A DNA stretch of 64,000 bases from Psychrobacter immobilis (GCF_904846065.1 NZ_CAJGZV010000001.1:806001-870000); one strand, 5' to 3'; shown: positions 9,715 through 18,369, counted from the first letter of the stretch. Made by a program: numbers and translations. The notes: generated by a model not told the origin, from the letters alone.

Positions 9715-9743
9715 TTGACAGCAACAAATCTGAAAAATAAAGC
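9715..9743 (+). promoter_or_regulatory. candidate alpha-operon promoter
   Basis: A perfect -35 box TTGACA (9715-9720) is followed after 17 bases by TAAAGC (9738-9743), a poor -10 match in an A-rich stretch. It is 46 bases before rpsM, where the alpha block would be expected to have a promoter. The -10 assignment is uncertain. Confidence 0.4.
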
Positions 9744-9788
9744 CTTATTGATAAATAACGCTTATTTTTCTTTAATGGAGAGAAATCA

Positions 9789-10145
9789 ATGGCTCGTATT
9801 GCCGGCGTAAACATTCCGGATAATAAGCATGCTGTTATTTCACTAACTTACATCTTTGGTGTAGGTCGTACCACTGCTCAGAAAATCTTAGAAGCAGTTG
9901 GCATTGCCCCTACTACTAAAGTTAGTCAGTTAGATGATACACAGTTAGATGCTATCCGTGCACAAGTTGCAAATTACATGACTGAAGGTGATCTTCGTCG
10001 TGAAGTGTCAATGAATATTAAGCGTTTAGTTGATCTTGGTTGTTACCGTGGCATCCGCCATCGTCGTAACCTACCAGTTAGAGGTCAGAATACTAAGAAC
10101 AACGCTCGTACTCGTAAGGGTCCGACACGCCCTCTCAAAAGATAA
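9789..10145 (+). CDS. rpsM: 30S ribosomal protein S13
   Basis: S13 is in the 30S head, contacts the P-site tRNA and bridges to the 50S subunit. The 118-aa product begins [20 protein letters not shown], contains the helix-two-turn-helix part, and ends with the basic tail [20 protein letters not shown] that reaches toward tRNA. GGAGAG precedes the start. First gene of the alpha block. Confidence 0.97.
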   Translation: MARIAGVNIPDNKHAVISLTYIFGVGRTTAQKILEAVGIAPTTKVSQLDDTQLDAIRAQVANYMTEGDLRREVSMNIKRLVDLGCYRGIRHRRNLPVRGQNTKNNARTRKGPTRPLKR

Positions 10146-10165
10146 TTAACTTAGGAAGCTAAAAG

Positions 10166-10555
10166 ATGGCTAAAGACACTCGTAGTCGCAAGAAAGTGAC
10201 TCGTCGTTCAGTATCGGAGGGCATTGCCCATATCCATGCGTCTTTTAATAACACCATTGTTACGATTACCGATCGTCAAGGTAATGCACTGGCTTGGGCC
10301 ACTTCAGGTGGACAAGGCTTCCGTGGTTCACGTAAATCTACACCATTTGCAGCTCAGGTTGCAGCTGAGGTCGCTGGTAAAGCGGCTCAAGAATATGGTG
10401 TTAAGAATATCGACGTTTTGGTCAAAGGACCAGGACCGGGTCGTGAGTCTGCGGTAAGAGCACTAGGTGCATTGGGTTATAAAGTTAACAGCATCTCTGA
10501 TGTAACCCCAATCCCACACAATGGTTGCCGTGCGCCTAAAAAGCGCCGCGTCTAA
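10166..10555 (+). CDS. rpsK: 30S ribosomal protein S11
   Basis: S11 sits on the 30S platform near the mRNA exit, next to the 3' end of 16S rRNA. The 129-aa protein has the signature [37 protein letters not shown] and the invariant C-terminal [14 protein letters not shown]. It starts 20 bases after rpsM with an AGGAAG ribosome site. Confidence 0.97.
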   Translation: MAKDTRSRKKVTRRSVSEGIAHIHASFNNTIVTITDRQGNALAWATSGGQGFRGSRKSTPFAAQVAAEVAGKAAQEYGVKNIDVLVKGPGPGRESAVRALGALGYKVNSISDVTPIPHNGCRAPKKRRV

Positions 10556-10566
10556 TATTAAAGACG

Positions 10567-10588
10567 AAGCTTTTTATCCCAAAAGCTT
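10567..10588 (+). promoter_or_regulatory. hairpin just upstream of the rpsD ribosome site
   Basis: AAGCTTTT (10567-10574) and AAAAGCTT (10581-10588) form an 8-bp stem with a six-base loop. It ends two bases before the AGGAG that serves rpsD. It could modulate rpsD translation or RNA stability; there is no direct evidence of function. Confidence 0.35.
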
Positions 10589-10603
10589 ATAGGAGACATA
10601 ACA

Positions 10604-11245
10604 ATGGCCCGCTATATTGGACCAAAACTCAAATTATCACGTCGTGAAGGCACGGACTTAGGTCTTAAGTCTGGCGTTAAACCATACGACGTAAAAACGA
10701 AAAAAGCTGGTCGTCCACCAGGTCAACACGGTGTAAGCCGTAACAAGACCTCAGAATATGCTTTACAGCTGCGTGAAAAGCAGAAAGTTAAGCGTATTTA
10801 TGGTGTACTAGAGCGTCAGTTTGCTAATTACTATAAAGAAGCTGCTCGTAAGCGCGGTGCTACTGGTGAAAACCTGTTAGCCATGCTTGAGAGCCGTCTA
10901 GATAACGTTGTTTATCGCATGGGCTTTGGCTCAACTCGCGCTGAAGCACGTCAGCTAGTCAGTCATCGTACTGTTATGGTAAAAAAAGCTGGTCGTGATG
11001 AGTTTGTTCGTGTGAACATTCCATCAATTCAGTTGCAAGATGGTGATGTCATCGCTATCCAAGAGAAGTCTCGCGAGCAATTACGTATTAAAAACGCAAT
11101 TGAGCTGGCTACCCAACGTGGTATTCCAGAATGGCTAGATGTTGACCACAGCAAATTACAAGGCACGTTTAAACAAGCGCCTGATCGTATTGATCTACCT
11201 GCTGAAATCAACGAAAGCTTGATCGTTGAGCTATACTCTAAGTAA
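10604..11245 (+). CDS. rpsD: 30S ribosomal protein S4
   Basis: S4 nucleates 30S assembly by binding the 5' domain of 16S rRNA, and in enterobacteria it represses the alpha operon. The 213-aa product is slightly longer than E. coli S4 (206 aa) because of a few extra residues around [14 protein letters not shown]. It has [18 protein letters not shown] and the S4 RNA-binding domain [26 protein letters not shown] precedes the ATG. Hairpins flank the gene on both sides, at 10567-10588 and 11255-11282. Confidence 0.97.
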   Translation: MARYIGPKLKLSRREGTDLGLKSGVKPYDVKTKKAGRPPGQHGVSRNKTSEYALQLREKQKVKRIYGVLERQFANYYKEAARKRGATGENLLAMLESRLDNVVYRMGFGSTRAEARQLVSHRTVMVKKAGRDEFVRVNIPSIQLQDGDVIAIQEKSREQLRIKNAIELATQRGIPEWLDVDHSKLQGTFKQAPDRIDLPAEINESLIVELYSK

Positions 11246-11254
11246 TGACGTACT

Positions 11255-11282
11255 GCTCGATGTCGTGAAAACGGCATTGAGC
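11255..11282 (+). promoter_or_regulatory. GAAA-capped hairpin between rpsD and rpoA
   Basis: GCTCGATGTCGT (11255-11266) pairs along all 12 positions, two of them G-U, with ACGGCATTGAGC (11271-11282), closed by a GAAA tetraloop. It fills the centre of the 80-base rpsD-rpoA gap. No T-run follows, so it is not a standard terminator; a processing, stability or protein-binding site is more likely. Confidence 0.5.
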
Positions 11283-11325
11283 AATTAACGTTAATTAAAC
11301 CAGTTTAATAAATCGAGGTGACATC

Positions 11326-12333
11326 ATGATGCTAAATGCAACTGAGTTTCTAACGCCGAATGCCATTAATGTGGATACGGTTAATGAAACGATTGCGAAA
11401 GTCACGCTCGAACCGTTAGAACGCGGCTTTGGGCATACCCTTGGTAATGCCTTACGTCGCATCTTGTTATCTTCATTACCTGGTGCTGCAGTCATTGAAG
11501 CTGAGATTGATGGTGTTGACCATGAATACTCAACGCTTGAAGGGCTACAAGAAGATGTACTTGACTTGCTTTTGAATCTAAAAGGCTTGGCTATTACGCT
11601 TCATGACCAAAATGAAGTATTTTTGACCTTGGATAAACAAGGTCCAGGCACTATTACTGCTGCAGACATCGCGTTACCGCATAATGTAGACATCGTCAAT
11701 CCAGAATTGGTGTTGGGTACATTGAGTGATCGTGGTCATCTTAAGATGCGTTTGCGTGTAGTAATGGGTCGTGGATATGAGCCAGCAAACCAGCGCCGTG
11801 AAGATGGTGATACTAAAGCAATCGGACGTTTAAAGCTTGATGCAAGTTTTAGTCCTGTGCTTCGTGTTGCTTATCAGGTTGAGAACGCTCGTGTAGAGCA
11901 GCGTACTGATCTTGATCGTCTTATCATTGAGCTTGAAACTAATGGCACTATAGATCCAGAAGAAGCAATTCGTAAAGCAGCCACTATTTTACAACAACAG
12001 ATTTCTATCTTTGTTGACCTAGAAGCTGAAGAAGCGCCTGAGCCTGTGAAAGAGAAAGAAGAGGTTGATCCGGTGCTATTACGCCCTGTGGACGATCTTG
12101 AACTAACGGTTCGCTCAGCCAACTGCTTGAAAGCTGAAAACATTTACTATATCGGTGATTTGGTACAACGTTCAGAGACTGAACTTCTAAAAACCCCAAA
12201 TCTTGGTAAGAAATCATTAACGGAAATCAAAGACGTACTAGCGTCTAAAGATTTAGAGCTCGGTATGCGCCTAGATAACTGGCCACCAGCTGACCTTCGT
12301 GTTGATGATCGCTTTTCTTATCGTAGCCGTTAA
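11326..12333 (+). CDS. rpoA: DNA-directed RNA polymerase subunit alpha
   Basis: The alpha subunit dimerises to start polymerase assembly and its C-terminal domain binds UP elements and activators. The 335-aa protein has the N-terminal assembly domain ([20 protein letters not shown], residues 25-44) and a C-terminal domain after about residue 250 with [20 protein letters not shown] and [16 protein letters not shown]. The linker is rich in Glu. Two ATG codons lie in tandem (11326 and 11329); GAGGTGA lies upstream. Confidence 0.98.
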   Translation: MMLNATEFLTPNAINVDTVNETIAKVTLEPLERGFGHTLGNALRRILLSSLPGAAVIEAEIDGVDHEYSTLEGLQEDVLDLLLNLKGLAITLHDQNEVFLTLDKQGPGTITAADIALPHNVDIVNPELVLGTLSDRGHLKMRLRVVMGRGYEPANQRREDGDTKAIGRLKLDASFSPVLRVAYQVENARVEQRTDLDRLIIELETNGTIDPEEAIRKAATILQQQISIFVDLEAEEAPEPVKEKEEVDPVLLRPVDDLELTVRSANCLKAENIYYIGDLVQRSETELLKTPNLGKKSLTEIKDVLASKDLELGMRLDNWPPADLRVDDRFSYRSR

Positions 12334-12352
12334 ACTTTAAGGATTTTTGACT

Positions 12353-12712
12353 ATGCGCCATCGTAAGAGTGGAGTCAAGCTGGGTCGTACCGGCAGTCAT
12401 CGTAAGGCAATGTTTCAGAACATGACTAACTCATTATTTGAGCATGAACTGATCAAAACAACTTTACCAAAAGCAAAAGAGTTACGTCGCGTTGCCGAGC
12501 CATTAATCACTATGGCTAAAGAAGACAGCGTTGCTAACCGTCGTTTGGCATTTAGCCGTATGCGTAGCAAAGCTATGGTAGGTAAACTATTTGGCACGTT
12601 AGGTCCTCGTTACCAGACCCGTCCAGGTGGATATTTGCGTATCGTAAAATGTGGTTACCGTGATGGTGACAATGCGCCAATGGCATATGTAGAATTGGTT
12701 GATCGCGACTAA
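12353..12712 (+). CDS. rplQ: 50S ribosomal protein L17
   Basis: L17 binds 23S rRNA near the tunnel exit. The ATG at 12353 gives [20 protein letters not shown], the standard N-terminus, with AAGGAT upstream; an in-frame TTG at 12347 would add two residues and is less likely. The product is 119 aa and ends the alpha block, immediately before a strong terminator. Confidence 0.97.
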   Translation: MRHRKSGVKLGRTGSHRKAMFQNMTNSLFEHELIKTTLPKAKELRRVAEPLITMAKEDSVANRRLAFSRMRSKAMVGKLFGTLGPRYQTRPGGYLRIVKCGYRDGDNAPMAYVELVDRD

Positions 12713-12738
12713 TTTTACAATAAGCAAAAGATGTATAT

Positions 12739-12770
12739 AAAAAAGCTCCAATTCAATTGGAGCTTTTTTT
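12739..12770 (+). terminator. bidirectional terminator, rplQ / yciO
   Basis: GCTCCAATT (12745-12753) and AATTGGAGC (12755-12763) lie around a single C, so the real loop takes a few of the inner A/T pairs. An A-run on the left and seven T on the right let it work for rplQ on the plus strand and for the convergent yciO gene on the minus strand. Confidence 0.9.
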
Positions 12771-12790
12771 GTGTTTGATGCTTTAGTTTA

Positions 12791-13411
12791 TTACCGTAGT
12801 AGTGAATCTACATCCGCGGCACCTTGTCTGATAATTTCAGGCTGGCTACCAGTCATATCAACAATCGTAGTTAGTTTAGTGGTCTTTACACCTGCATTTA
12901 TCAAACCGTCGATTTGATTGCCTAATAAATCCTCAATCTCAAAGGGATCATCTAGTATGTCATCACGGTTAGGCAGTATTAATGAACTGGTTAAGATAGG
13001 TTCATCCATGGCCTCTAAAAGCGCTTGCGCAATAGGGTTGCTAGGTACTCGAATACCGATGGTTTTTTTCTTCGCATGTGCCAATTTTTTTGGTACGTCT
13101 TTTGTGGCATTGAGGATAAAGGTGATGGGCGCAGGAGTAAGCGCTTTGAGCTGTTTAAATTGTATATTGTCCACTGCAGCATAGTTGGCAATTTCGCTTA
13201 AGTCACGGCACAGTAAAGTAAACTGGTGTTTATCATCAAGTTCACGAATTTGTTTGAGCTTATCGAGTGCATCCTTTGCTCCTAAGCGACAACCAAAAGC
13301 ATAGCTGGTATCGGTAGGGTAGATAATGAGCTGGTCTTTACGTAACAGATCCGCCACTTGCTCAATCAGACGTGGCTGTGGATTTTCTGGATGAATATAA
13401 AATACTTGCAT
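12791..13411 (-). CDS. yciO: YciO-type protein of the Sua5/YrdC family
   Basis: The 206-aa product matches E. coli YciO along its length: FYIHPENPQPRLIEQ at the start, YPTDTSYAFGCRLGAKDAL (nucleotide-binding region), FTLLCRDLSEIANYA, KKTIGIRVPSNPIAQALLEA. The fold is that of threonylcarbamoyl-AMP synthases, which make the precursor for t6A in tRNA; whether YciO itself performs that role in cells is less clear than for TsaC. AAGGAA lies a few bases before the ATG. It converges on rplQ with a shared terminator. Confidence 0.88.
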   Translation of the reverse strand: MQVFYIHPENPQPRLIEQVADLLRKDQLIIYPTDTSYAFGCRLGAKDALDKLKQIRELDDKHQFTLLCRDLSEIANYAAVDNIQFKQLKALTPAPITFILNATKDVPKKLAHAKKKTIGIRVPSNPIAQALLEAMDEPILTSSLILPNRDDILDDPFEIEDLLGNQIDGLINAGVKTTKLTTIVDMTGSQPEIIRQGAADVDSLLR

Positions 13412-13629
13412 AGCAGTTCCTTATTTTATAATTATGGGTTTTTAAATGTGAGGTTTTTGACTAAGTAGAATATCGGTGGCGCGCATGCTTCTTTCACTCA
13501 GTTTACTAAAAAAGCATCACTGCCTTCCTAGTATAGCGCAAAGCCAATATAAGTTTGATTGCAAGCCGTTACTATGCGTAGACAATCGTTAACATAAAAA
13601 TACCGCACCTTTACGCTGATATGCTGCTG

Positions 13630-14361
13630 TTACTCTAGATCAGCTATAGAGACACTGAGTAAGGCGTGTAATAAAGTTTTAGCATCAGGTGGCAATATAT
13701 TCGGCTTAGCGATGTATTGTTGCACTTGTCGGTAGACGTCATTTGCGAATGTACTATTGCTCGTATCAAAGTCAGCAAACAAATTATCTTGTGACACCTC
13801 AAATGATCGTTCACAAGCGAGAGTAAATAAACACTCTAACGCTTGTGGTTTAATCTCTACGCGCTCAAATGCTTGCTGCTGAGCGGCGGTACGCCCATCT
13901 GGTGCGTACCAGTAGCCAAAGTCAGGTAAACGTCTACGAGCCTCTCCAGCCACACACCAATGGCTCAGCTCATGCAATGCGCTAGCAAAAAATCCATGAG
14001 CGAATTCAATTTTTGCGGGTTCGTTATTTTGTGCCGGAAAGTACTCTGGTTCTCCTTGTCCACGAACCAATGTAACGTTTTGATGAGTGAATAAATTATT
14101 GAATAATTGGATGAGCCAATCAGTAGCCGCTTGCTCGTATTTATTAACCAATGATGGAGTGCTATCTAAGCCTTTGATAGCAGCTAACCTTTGCCATTCA
14201 CTTTTTACATCCTCTAAGCACTGATTGTTGTTAAGGTTCCACGAGTCAGTGGAAGAGGCATTCACATTATTGGTTAACGTAGTGAGACGTTGCAATAGTA
14301 TTTTTGCTTCAAGTGCAGAAAGTAGGTTCGAGAAGTCAGGTTTATCATTAAACACATTCAT
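13630..14361 (-). CDS. epmC: Elongation factor P hydroxylase
   Basis: EpmC (YfcM) hydroxylates the beta-lysylated lysine of EF-P, the final step of that modification. The family signature is clear: AHGFFASALHELSHWCVAGE (HELSH at about residues 130-134, likely metal ligands), DFGYWYAPDGR and FERVEIKPQALE. The frame opens at a TTG at 14379; the ATG six codons in, at 14361, gives 243 aa and is preferred, though neither start has a clear ribosome site. It lies divergent from yceD. The genes for EF-P and its other modifying enzymes are not in the window. Confidence 0.88.
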   Translation of the reverse strand: MNVFNDKPDFSNLLSALEAKILLQRLTTLTNNVNASSTDSWNLNNNQCLEDVKSEWQRLAAIKGLDSTPSLVNKYEQAATDWLIQLFNNLFTHQNVTLVRGQGEPEYFPAQNNEPAKIEFAHGFFASALHELSHWCVAGEARRRLPDFGYWYAPDGRTAAQQQAFERVEIKPQALECLFTLACERSFEVSQDNLFADFDTSNSTFANDVYRQVQQYIAKPNILPPDAKTLLHALLSVSIADLE

Positions 14362-14546
14362 AGGTAAAACACTGGTCAAATAAAAGATGAAAAGAAGAAC
14401 TATCTTTGAATATAAATAGGAGAAATAAAGAGATGAAAATAGAGCTTATATCAAATAAATTTAACATACTAGCGCTAGCGTCGCTCAATGCTTTCCGTTA
14501 GTATGGCAGGCAATATTATACACCGTTTTGATGAATGAGGTCGCGC

Positions 14547-15140
14547 ATGTCAAGCACTCCAAAAAGTAAACCGTCAGCAGGTTATGCTGATAATAAAAAA
14601 GCGCCTTTATCTACTAGTATGCCTGAATCTATTTCTTTGGATAAATGGGCAGATACTGGTTATGAATGGACAGGAGAGGTAGAGCCAAGCGCTTTCAAAC
14701 GTCTTGCTGCTACCTTAGCCACCGAACATGAACAAGCAGACATCTCGCTTAATGCCAATCTGTATCGACGCAATAATGTCTTACATTTGGCATTCACACT
14801 GACGGGTGAAGTTTGGTTAACCTGTCAACGTTGCCTACAGCCAGTGGCTATCGATTTGTCTGATGATTATAATATTGCGCTACTAGAAGATGAGAGCCAA
14901 GCACGTTCAATCAATGATGAACAAGACTATTTATTACTTGATGAAATTATTACTGAGCCTGCACCAGAGCTTTTATTGCCATTCAAAAAATTGGTAGAAG
15001 ATGAGATATTACTGAAGACGCCGATGTCGCCAAAACATGACGACTGTGAAATGACGGTAGAGCAATTTGGTGAGATCCCAGAAGAGGAAGAAAGCGAAAA
15101 TCCTTTTGCTGCTTTAGCCTCGCTAAAAGGCAAGTTGTAA
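14547..15140 (+). CDS. yceD: YceD/DUF177 family protein, 23S rRNA accumulation
   Basis: YceD proteins are needed for normal 23S rRNA accumulation and are usually encoded just before rpmF, as here. The central region has the family pattern GEVWLTCQRCLQPVAIDL, with the CxxC pair. The later acidic part includes LDEIITEPAPELLLPFKKLV and a second cysteine area. The ATG at 14547 has GAGG five bases upstream and gives 197 aa; an ATG at 14535 lacks a ribosome site. An unusually long gap of 337 bases separates it from rpmF. Confidence 0.88.
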   Translation: MSSTPKSKPSAGYADNKKAPLSTSMPESISLDKWADTGYEWTGEVEPSAFKRLAATLATEHEQADISLNANLYRRNNVLHLAFTLTGEVWLTCQRCLQPVAIDLSDDYNIALLEDESQARSINDEQDYLLLDEIITEPAPELLLPFKKLVEDEILLKTPMSPKHDDCEMTVEQFGEIPEEEESENPFAALASLKGKL

Positions 15141-15477
15141 TCTTATTAAGAGACAAGTCATATATCAATGTACTACTTAATAAATTTATGATACCTTTCA
15201 TCAGCTTTCTACCAAAGAGTGAGAAGCAGGGCTTTATTAATCCGCTAAACATGCGTATAATGTCCCGTTTATTGCATTCTAGCAATCTGCTACTGGCAGA
15301 TAGATGCTGATCTTGCAGACTAACTATAGATTTTAGACGTAATCAACACTTTAATACGTGGCAATCTATTTAACTAATGATGCGTAAGACTTAGGTTGTT
15401 GTGATTATATAGCCTCTGTCAGTGTCGATTAAAGCTGAATTTCAAGCTTATCCCCTTTTAAGTATAGGAGCTATATC
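15141..15477 (+). other. intergenic region yceD-rpmF
   Basis: This 337-base gap holds the candidate rpmF promoter at 15233-15261, leaving a leader of about 210 bases. I saw no open frame with a ribosome site and no strong hairpin in it. Confidence 0.5.
15233..15261 (+). promoter_or_regulatory. candidate rpmF promoter
   Basis: A consensus -10 box TATAAT (15256-15261) lies 17 bases after TTTATT (15233-15238), a weak -35 match. The position suggests rpmF has its own promoter besides any read-through from yceD. Confidence 0.45.
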
Positions 15478-15660
15478 ATGGCCGTTCAAAAAAGTCGTAA
15501 AAGTCGTTCTCGTCGTGACATGCGCCGTTCACATCATCGTATGGAAATCGCTGAGATAAGCGTAGATGCTACCACTGGTGAAAAACATCGTCGTCATCAC
15601 ATGACTAAAGATGGTTTCTACCGTGGTCGCCAGTTGTTTAAAGTTAGTCAAGACGCTTAA
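15478..15660 (+). CDS. rpmF: 50S ribosomal protein L32
   Basis: A 60-aa basic protein beginning [20 protein letters not shown], the L32 signature, of the form without zinc-binding cysteines. TAGGAG lies six bases before the ATG. It follows yceD as in many bacteria, but the usual next genes plsX and fabH are absent; fabD comes next after 437 bases that contain a strong terminator. Confidence 0.96.
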
Positions 15661-15687
15661 ATTATTGGCTATTCAATAGCTGATTGT

Positions 15688-15724
15688 AAAAATAATGATA
15701 GTACTGGTGACTGTCATTATTTTT
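15688..15724 (+). terminator. rpmF terminator
   Basis: Fifteen-base arms (15688-15702 and 15710-15724), with one G-U pair, enclose a seven-base loop. The right arm ends in five T and the left begins with five A, so it could act in both directions. It begins 28 bases after the rpmF stop. Confidence 0.85.
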
Positions 15725-15762
15725 GCAACGCTGTTATTAGGTAATATGCTTTGAGCTGAAGA

Positions 15763-15815
15763 AAGCCAAGTTATTTCGCTATCATATATTATGTGGCTAG
15801 ATAACTTGGCTTTTT
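15763..15815 (+). terminator. second hairpin with T-run upstream of fabD
   Basis: AAGCCAAGTTAT (15763-15774) pairs perfectly with ATAACTTGGCTT (15801-15812), followed by TTT. The 26-base loop is long for a terminator. It could back up the preceding terminator or be a remnant of a small transcript. Confidence 0.45.
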
Positions 15816-16097
15816 GCTATTGGCTTTTATGGTAGGTATTTGAACAACCTTTTACCATGTGCCTTTAGAAAATATGAAAATGAACCGATATACTCTACCA
15901 TTTTAATTTGAATGGTATCTTTTACTATACGTGTTTCAGTAGCATCCACTATGATAATAGTGTGCGTCAGTGTATAGTTTATCGATAATCCGTTTTTTTA
16001 GACAAATACTAAAGCAACGGCTTTATATCGCCTCTAATAATATAATAAACCCCAATTGTTTTTAGGGATATTTCCAATTAAATAAGGAATATTGGTT

Positions 16098-17066
16098 ATG
16101 GCCTCTGTACCCGATATGGTAAAAAAGCCGCCGACACGTATTGCGGTAATTTTTCCTGGTCAAGGATCGCAAGTAGTCGGGATGACTAGTGAGCTTGCTG
16201 AAATCTATCCAGAGATTCTCGATACCTTTACTGAAGCTAGCGCCGCGCTTGGTGAAGACTTATGGGCAATCTGTCAAAATGAAGAAAAACTCAACCAAAC
16301 ACAGTATACTCAGCCAGCATTACTGACGGCGAGCATTGCCATTTGGCGTATCTTAAAACAAAAAATAAATACAGCGCCTTGTTATTTAGCGGGTCATTCT
16401 CTAGGTGAGTACAGTGCGCTTTGTGCGGCTGAAGTCATATCGCTTGCTGATGCGGTTAAATTGGTACATAAGCGCGGTCAGTTGATGCAAGAAGCCGTTG
16501 TAGGTGTCGATACTGCCATGGCAGCAGTGTTAGGGCTTGAGGACAATCGAGTAGAAAACTTGTGTGAGCAAGCGACTGAACATGTCGAAGGTGCCATTGT
16601 AGGTGCAGCCAACTTTAATAGTCCAGGACAAGTGGTGATATCGGGTAATGCTGCTGGTGTGAATGCCGTTATTGATAAAGTGCAAAACACTGGCAAAAAA
16701 TCTATCCCGCTAAAGGTCAGCGTACCATCACATTGCGCGCTTATGGAGCCAGCCAGTAGTGCATTGGCTGAGATTCTGGCAGAAATAAAATTTGATCAAG
16801 CGACGATTCCTGTTATCCAAAATCGACATGCGCGTGTCGAGAGCAGTGCGGTCGGTATCAAGCAGGCATTAACGGAGCAATTAAGCCAACCAGTATTATG
16901 GTCAAAAACCATGCAAGAGCTGGCTGACAAGCAAATTAATATTTTAATCGAATGTGGCAGTGGTAATGTATTGAGCAACTTGGCGAAGCGCCAAGCACAG
17001 CCAATTACGAGCTATCCTACTGACAAGCCCGCTCGTCTTGATAAATTAATGGAGGTGTTATCATGA
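16098..17066 (+). CDS. fabD: Malonyl-CoA:ACP S-malonyltransferase
   Basis: FabD loads malonate from malonyl-CoA onto acyl carrier protein in the cytoplasm. The 322-aa product has the N-terminal FPGQGSQVVGM, the active-site serine motif AGHSLGEYSALCAA (about residues 97-110) and the conserved arginine and histidine regions KRGQLMQEAV and SVPSHCALM. The ATG at 16098 has AAGGAA eight bases upstream. Its stop overlaps the fabG start by four bases (ATGA). Confidence 0.96.
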   Translation: MASVPDMVKKPPTRIAVIFPGQGSQVVGMTSELAEIYPEILDTFTEASAALGEDLWAICQNEEKLNQTQYTQPALLTASIAIWRILKQKINTAPCYLAGHSLGEYSALCAAEVISLADAVKLVHKRGQLMQEAVVGVDTAMAAVLGLEDNRVENLCEQATEHVEGAIVGAANFNSPGQVVISGNAAGVNAVIDKVQNTGKKSIPLKVSVPSHCALMEPASSALAEILAEIKFDQATIPVIQNRHARVESSAVGIKQALTEQLSQPVLWSKTMQELADKQINILIECGSGNVLSNLAKRQAQPITSYPTDKPARLDKLMEVLS

Positions 17067-17791
17067 GTCGTACGATTACTCTAGTGACAGGTGCTAGCCG
17101 TGGTATTGGTAAAGCCGTTGCCAAACGTTTCGCCAAAGAAGGACATTTTGTTATTGGTACAGCCACTACGGAAAAAGGTGCTGAGCTGATTGATGGTTAT
17201 CTCCACGATAGTGGCGGTATTGGACGTGTTTTAGACGTGCGTGATACCGCACAAATTGATAAGCTGTTTGAAGAGATTGAGAGCGTCTACGGCGCAGTAC
17301 AAGTCTTGGTCAATAATGCAGGTATCACCCAAGATGGTCTGCTGATGCGTATGAAAGATGACGACTGGGAAAATGTTATCGATACCAATTTGACGTCGGT
17401 ATACCGTATGAGTAAACGTGCTGTGCGCGGTATGATGAAAGCACGCCGTGGTCGCATCATCAATATAACCTCTGTCGTTGCGCAAATGGGTAATGCAGGT
17501 CAGTCTAACTATGCGGCGACCAAAGCAGGCGTTGAAGGGTTCAGCCGTACGCTCGCGCGTGAAATTGGCTCACGACAAGTGACGATCAATTGCGTAGCCC
17601 CTGGTTTGATCGAAACGGATATGACGGACGAGCTTGATGAGCGCCTATTGAACTCTATGCTAGACGCTGTACCTATCAGTCGCCTTGGACAGCCAGAAGA
17701 CATTGCCGCCGCCGTACATTTCTTAGCCAGCGATGAGGCCAGTTATATCACAGGCGCTGTTATTCCTGTCAATGGTGGTATGTATATGTAG
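17063..17791 (+). CDS. fabG: 3-oxoacyl-ACP reductase
   Basis: FabG reduces beta-ketoacyl-ACP with NADPH in fatty-acid elongation. The 242-aa short-chain dehydrogenase has the cofactor motif TGASRGIGKAVA (residues 8-19), NNAG, the catalytic serine followed by YAATK (Ser-Tyr-Lys), and the ending ITGAVIPVNGGMYM. ATGA overlap with fabD and a GGAGGTG ribosome site support coupled expression. acpP follows after 281 bases, with its own promoter candidate and a folded intergenic region. Confidence 0.96.
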   Translation: MSRTITLVTGASRGIGKAVAKRFAKEGHFVIGTATTEKGAELIDGYLHDSGGIGRVLDVRDTAQIDKLFEEIESVYGAVQVLVNNAGITQDGLLMRMKDDDWENVIDTNLTSVYRMSKRAVRGMMKARRGRIINITSVVAQMGNAGQSNYAATKAGVEGFSRTLAREIGSRQVTINCVAPGLIETDMTDELDERLLNSMLDAVPISRLGQPEDIAAAVHFLASDEASYITGAVIPVNGGMYM

Positions 17792-17820
17792 GTGATAAAT
17801 AAGTGTTACACAGTTATAAT
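17792..17820 (+). promoter_or_regulatory. candidate acpP promoter
   Basis: GTGATA (17792-17797) and a consensus TATAAT (17815-17820) are 17 bases apart, directly after the fabG stop codon. This would give acpP its own promoter, which fits the high level at which acyl carrier protein is made. Confidence 0.5.
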
Positions 17821-17866
17821 AAAAAACTCTGTGCACGAGTGTAAACTATAATAAAGGGTGTTATAA

Positions 17867-17926
17867 TGACGGATACTTTTATGTCAAAGCCCTGTATTAT
17901 AGCAGGGCTTTACTAGACATCCGTCA
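17867..17926 (+). promoter_or_regulatory. nested inverted repeats between fabG and acpP
   Basis: AAAGCCCTG (17886-17894) pairs perfectly with CAGGGCTTT (17903-17911). Around it ATGTC (17881-17885) can pair with GACAT (17916-17920), and TGACGGAT (17867-17874) with ATCCGTCA (17919-17926); these two outer stems share two bases and so compete. Without a T-run this reads as a structured leader or a weak terminator for fabG. Confidence 0.45.
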
Positions 17927-18072
17927 AAACGTATAACCAGCTATAAATAAGTTACAAAGTACTCAGATAGCTGTGCTAATCTGAAGATATGATTTTATAT
18001 ACAATGCTGTAGAGCCTAATGATAGGACTATGGTGACTTGCCAAAATAATAGATCAAAAAGGAGAAATCTAC

Positions 18073-18309
18073 ATGAGTAATGATACCGAGCTAAGAGTTA
18101 AAGCTGCAGTAGCTGAGCAATTGGGTATGAATGTTGAAGATATCAACAATGATGCATCATTTATGGAAGACTTAGGTGCAGATTCGTTAGACCTAGTCGA
18201 ATTGGTTATGTCATTTGAAAGTGACTTTGGCATTACCATTCCTGATGAAGATTCAGCAGAATTAACGACTGTTCAAAAAGCGATTGATTATGTACAAGCG
18301 CAGCTATAA
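18073..18309 (+). CDS. acpP: Acyl carrier protein
   Basis: The 78-aa acidic protein carries growing acyl chains on a phosphopantetheine attached to the serine of the [12 protein letters not shown] motif (Ser37). AAGGAG lies seven bases before the ATG. It follows fabD and fabG, and fabF, its frequent partner, is not next to it. A strong terminator follows, so acpP is the last gene of the cluster. Confidence 0.97.
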   Translation: MSNDTELRVKAAVAEQLGMNVEDINNDASFMEDLGADSLDLVELVMSFESDFGITIPDEDSAELTTVQKAIDYVQAQL

Positions 18310-18338
18310 TTAGCTAGTGGCTTAGCGAGTTATTTTAG

Positions 18339-18369
18339 CCGCCTATCTGTAGAGATAGGCGGTTTTTTT
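18339..18369 (+). terminator. acpP terminator
   Basis: CCGCCTATCT (18339-18348) and AGATAGGCGG (18353-18362) form a perfect 10-bp stem with a GTAG loop, followed by seven T. Confidence 0.93.

Larger units (their letters stand above)
15661..16097 (+). other. intergenic region rpmF-fabD
   Basis: The 437 bases hold the rpmF terminator (15688-15724) and a second, larger hairpin (15763-15815). The rest is AT-rich. A TATAAT at 16041-16046 lies before fabD but has no convincing -35 box. No credible reading frame was seen. Confidence 0.5.

Noticed and set aside
9743..9788. S4-repressor pseudoknot in the rpsM leader
   Set aside because: A small AAATAA/TTATTT hairpin is present, but the E. coli-type nested pseudoknot could not be drawn, so no S4 site is claimed.
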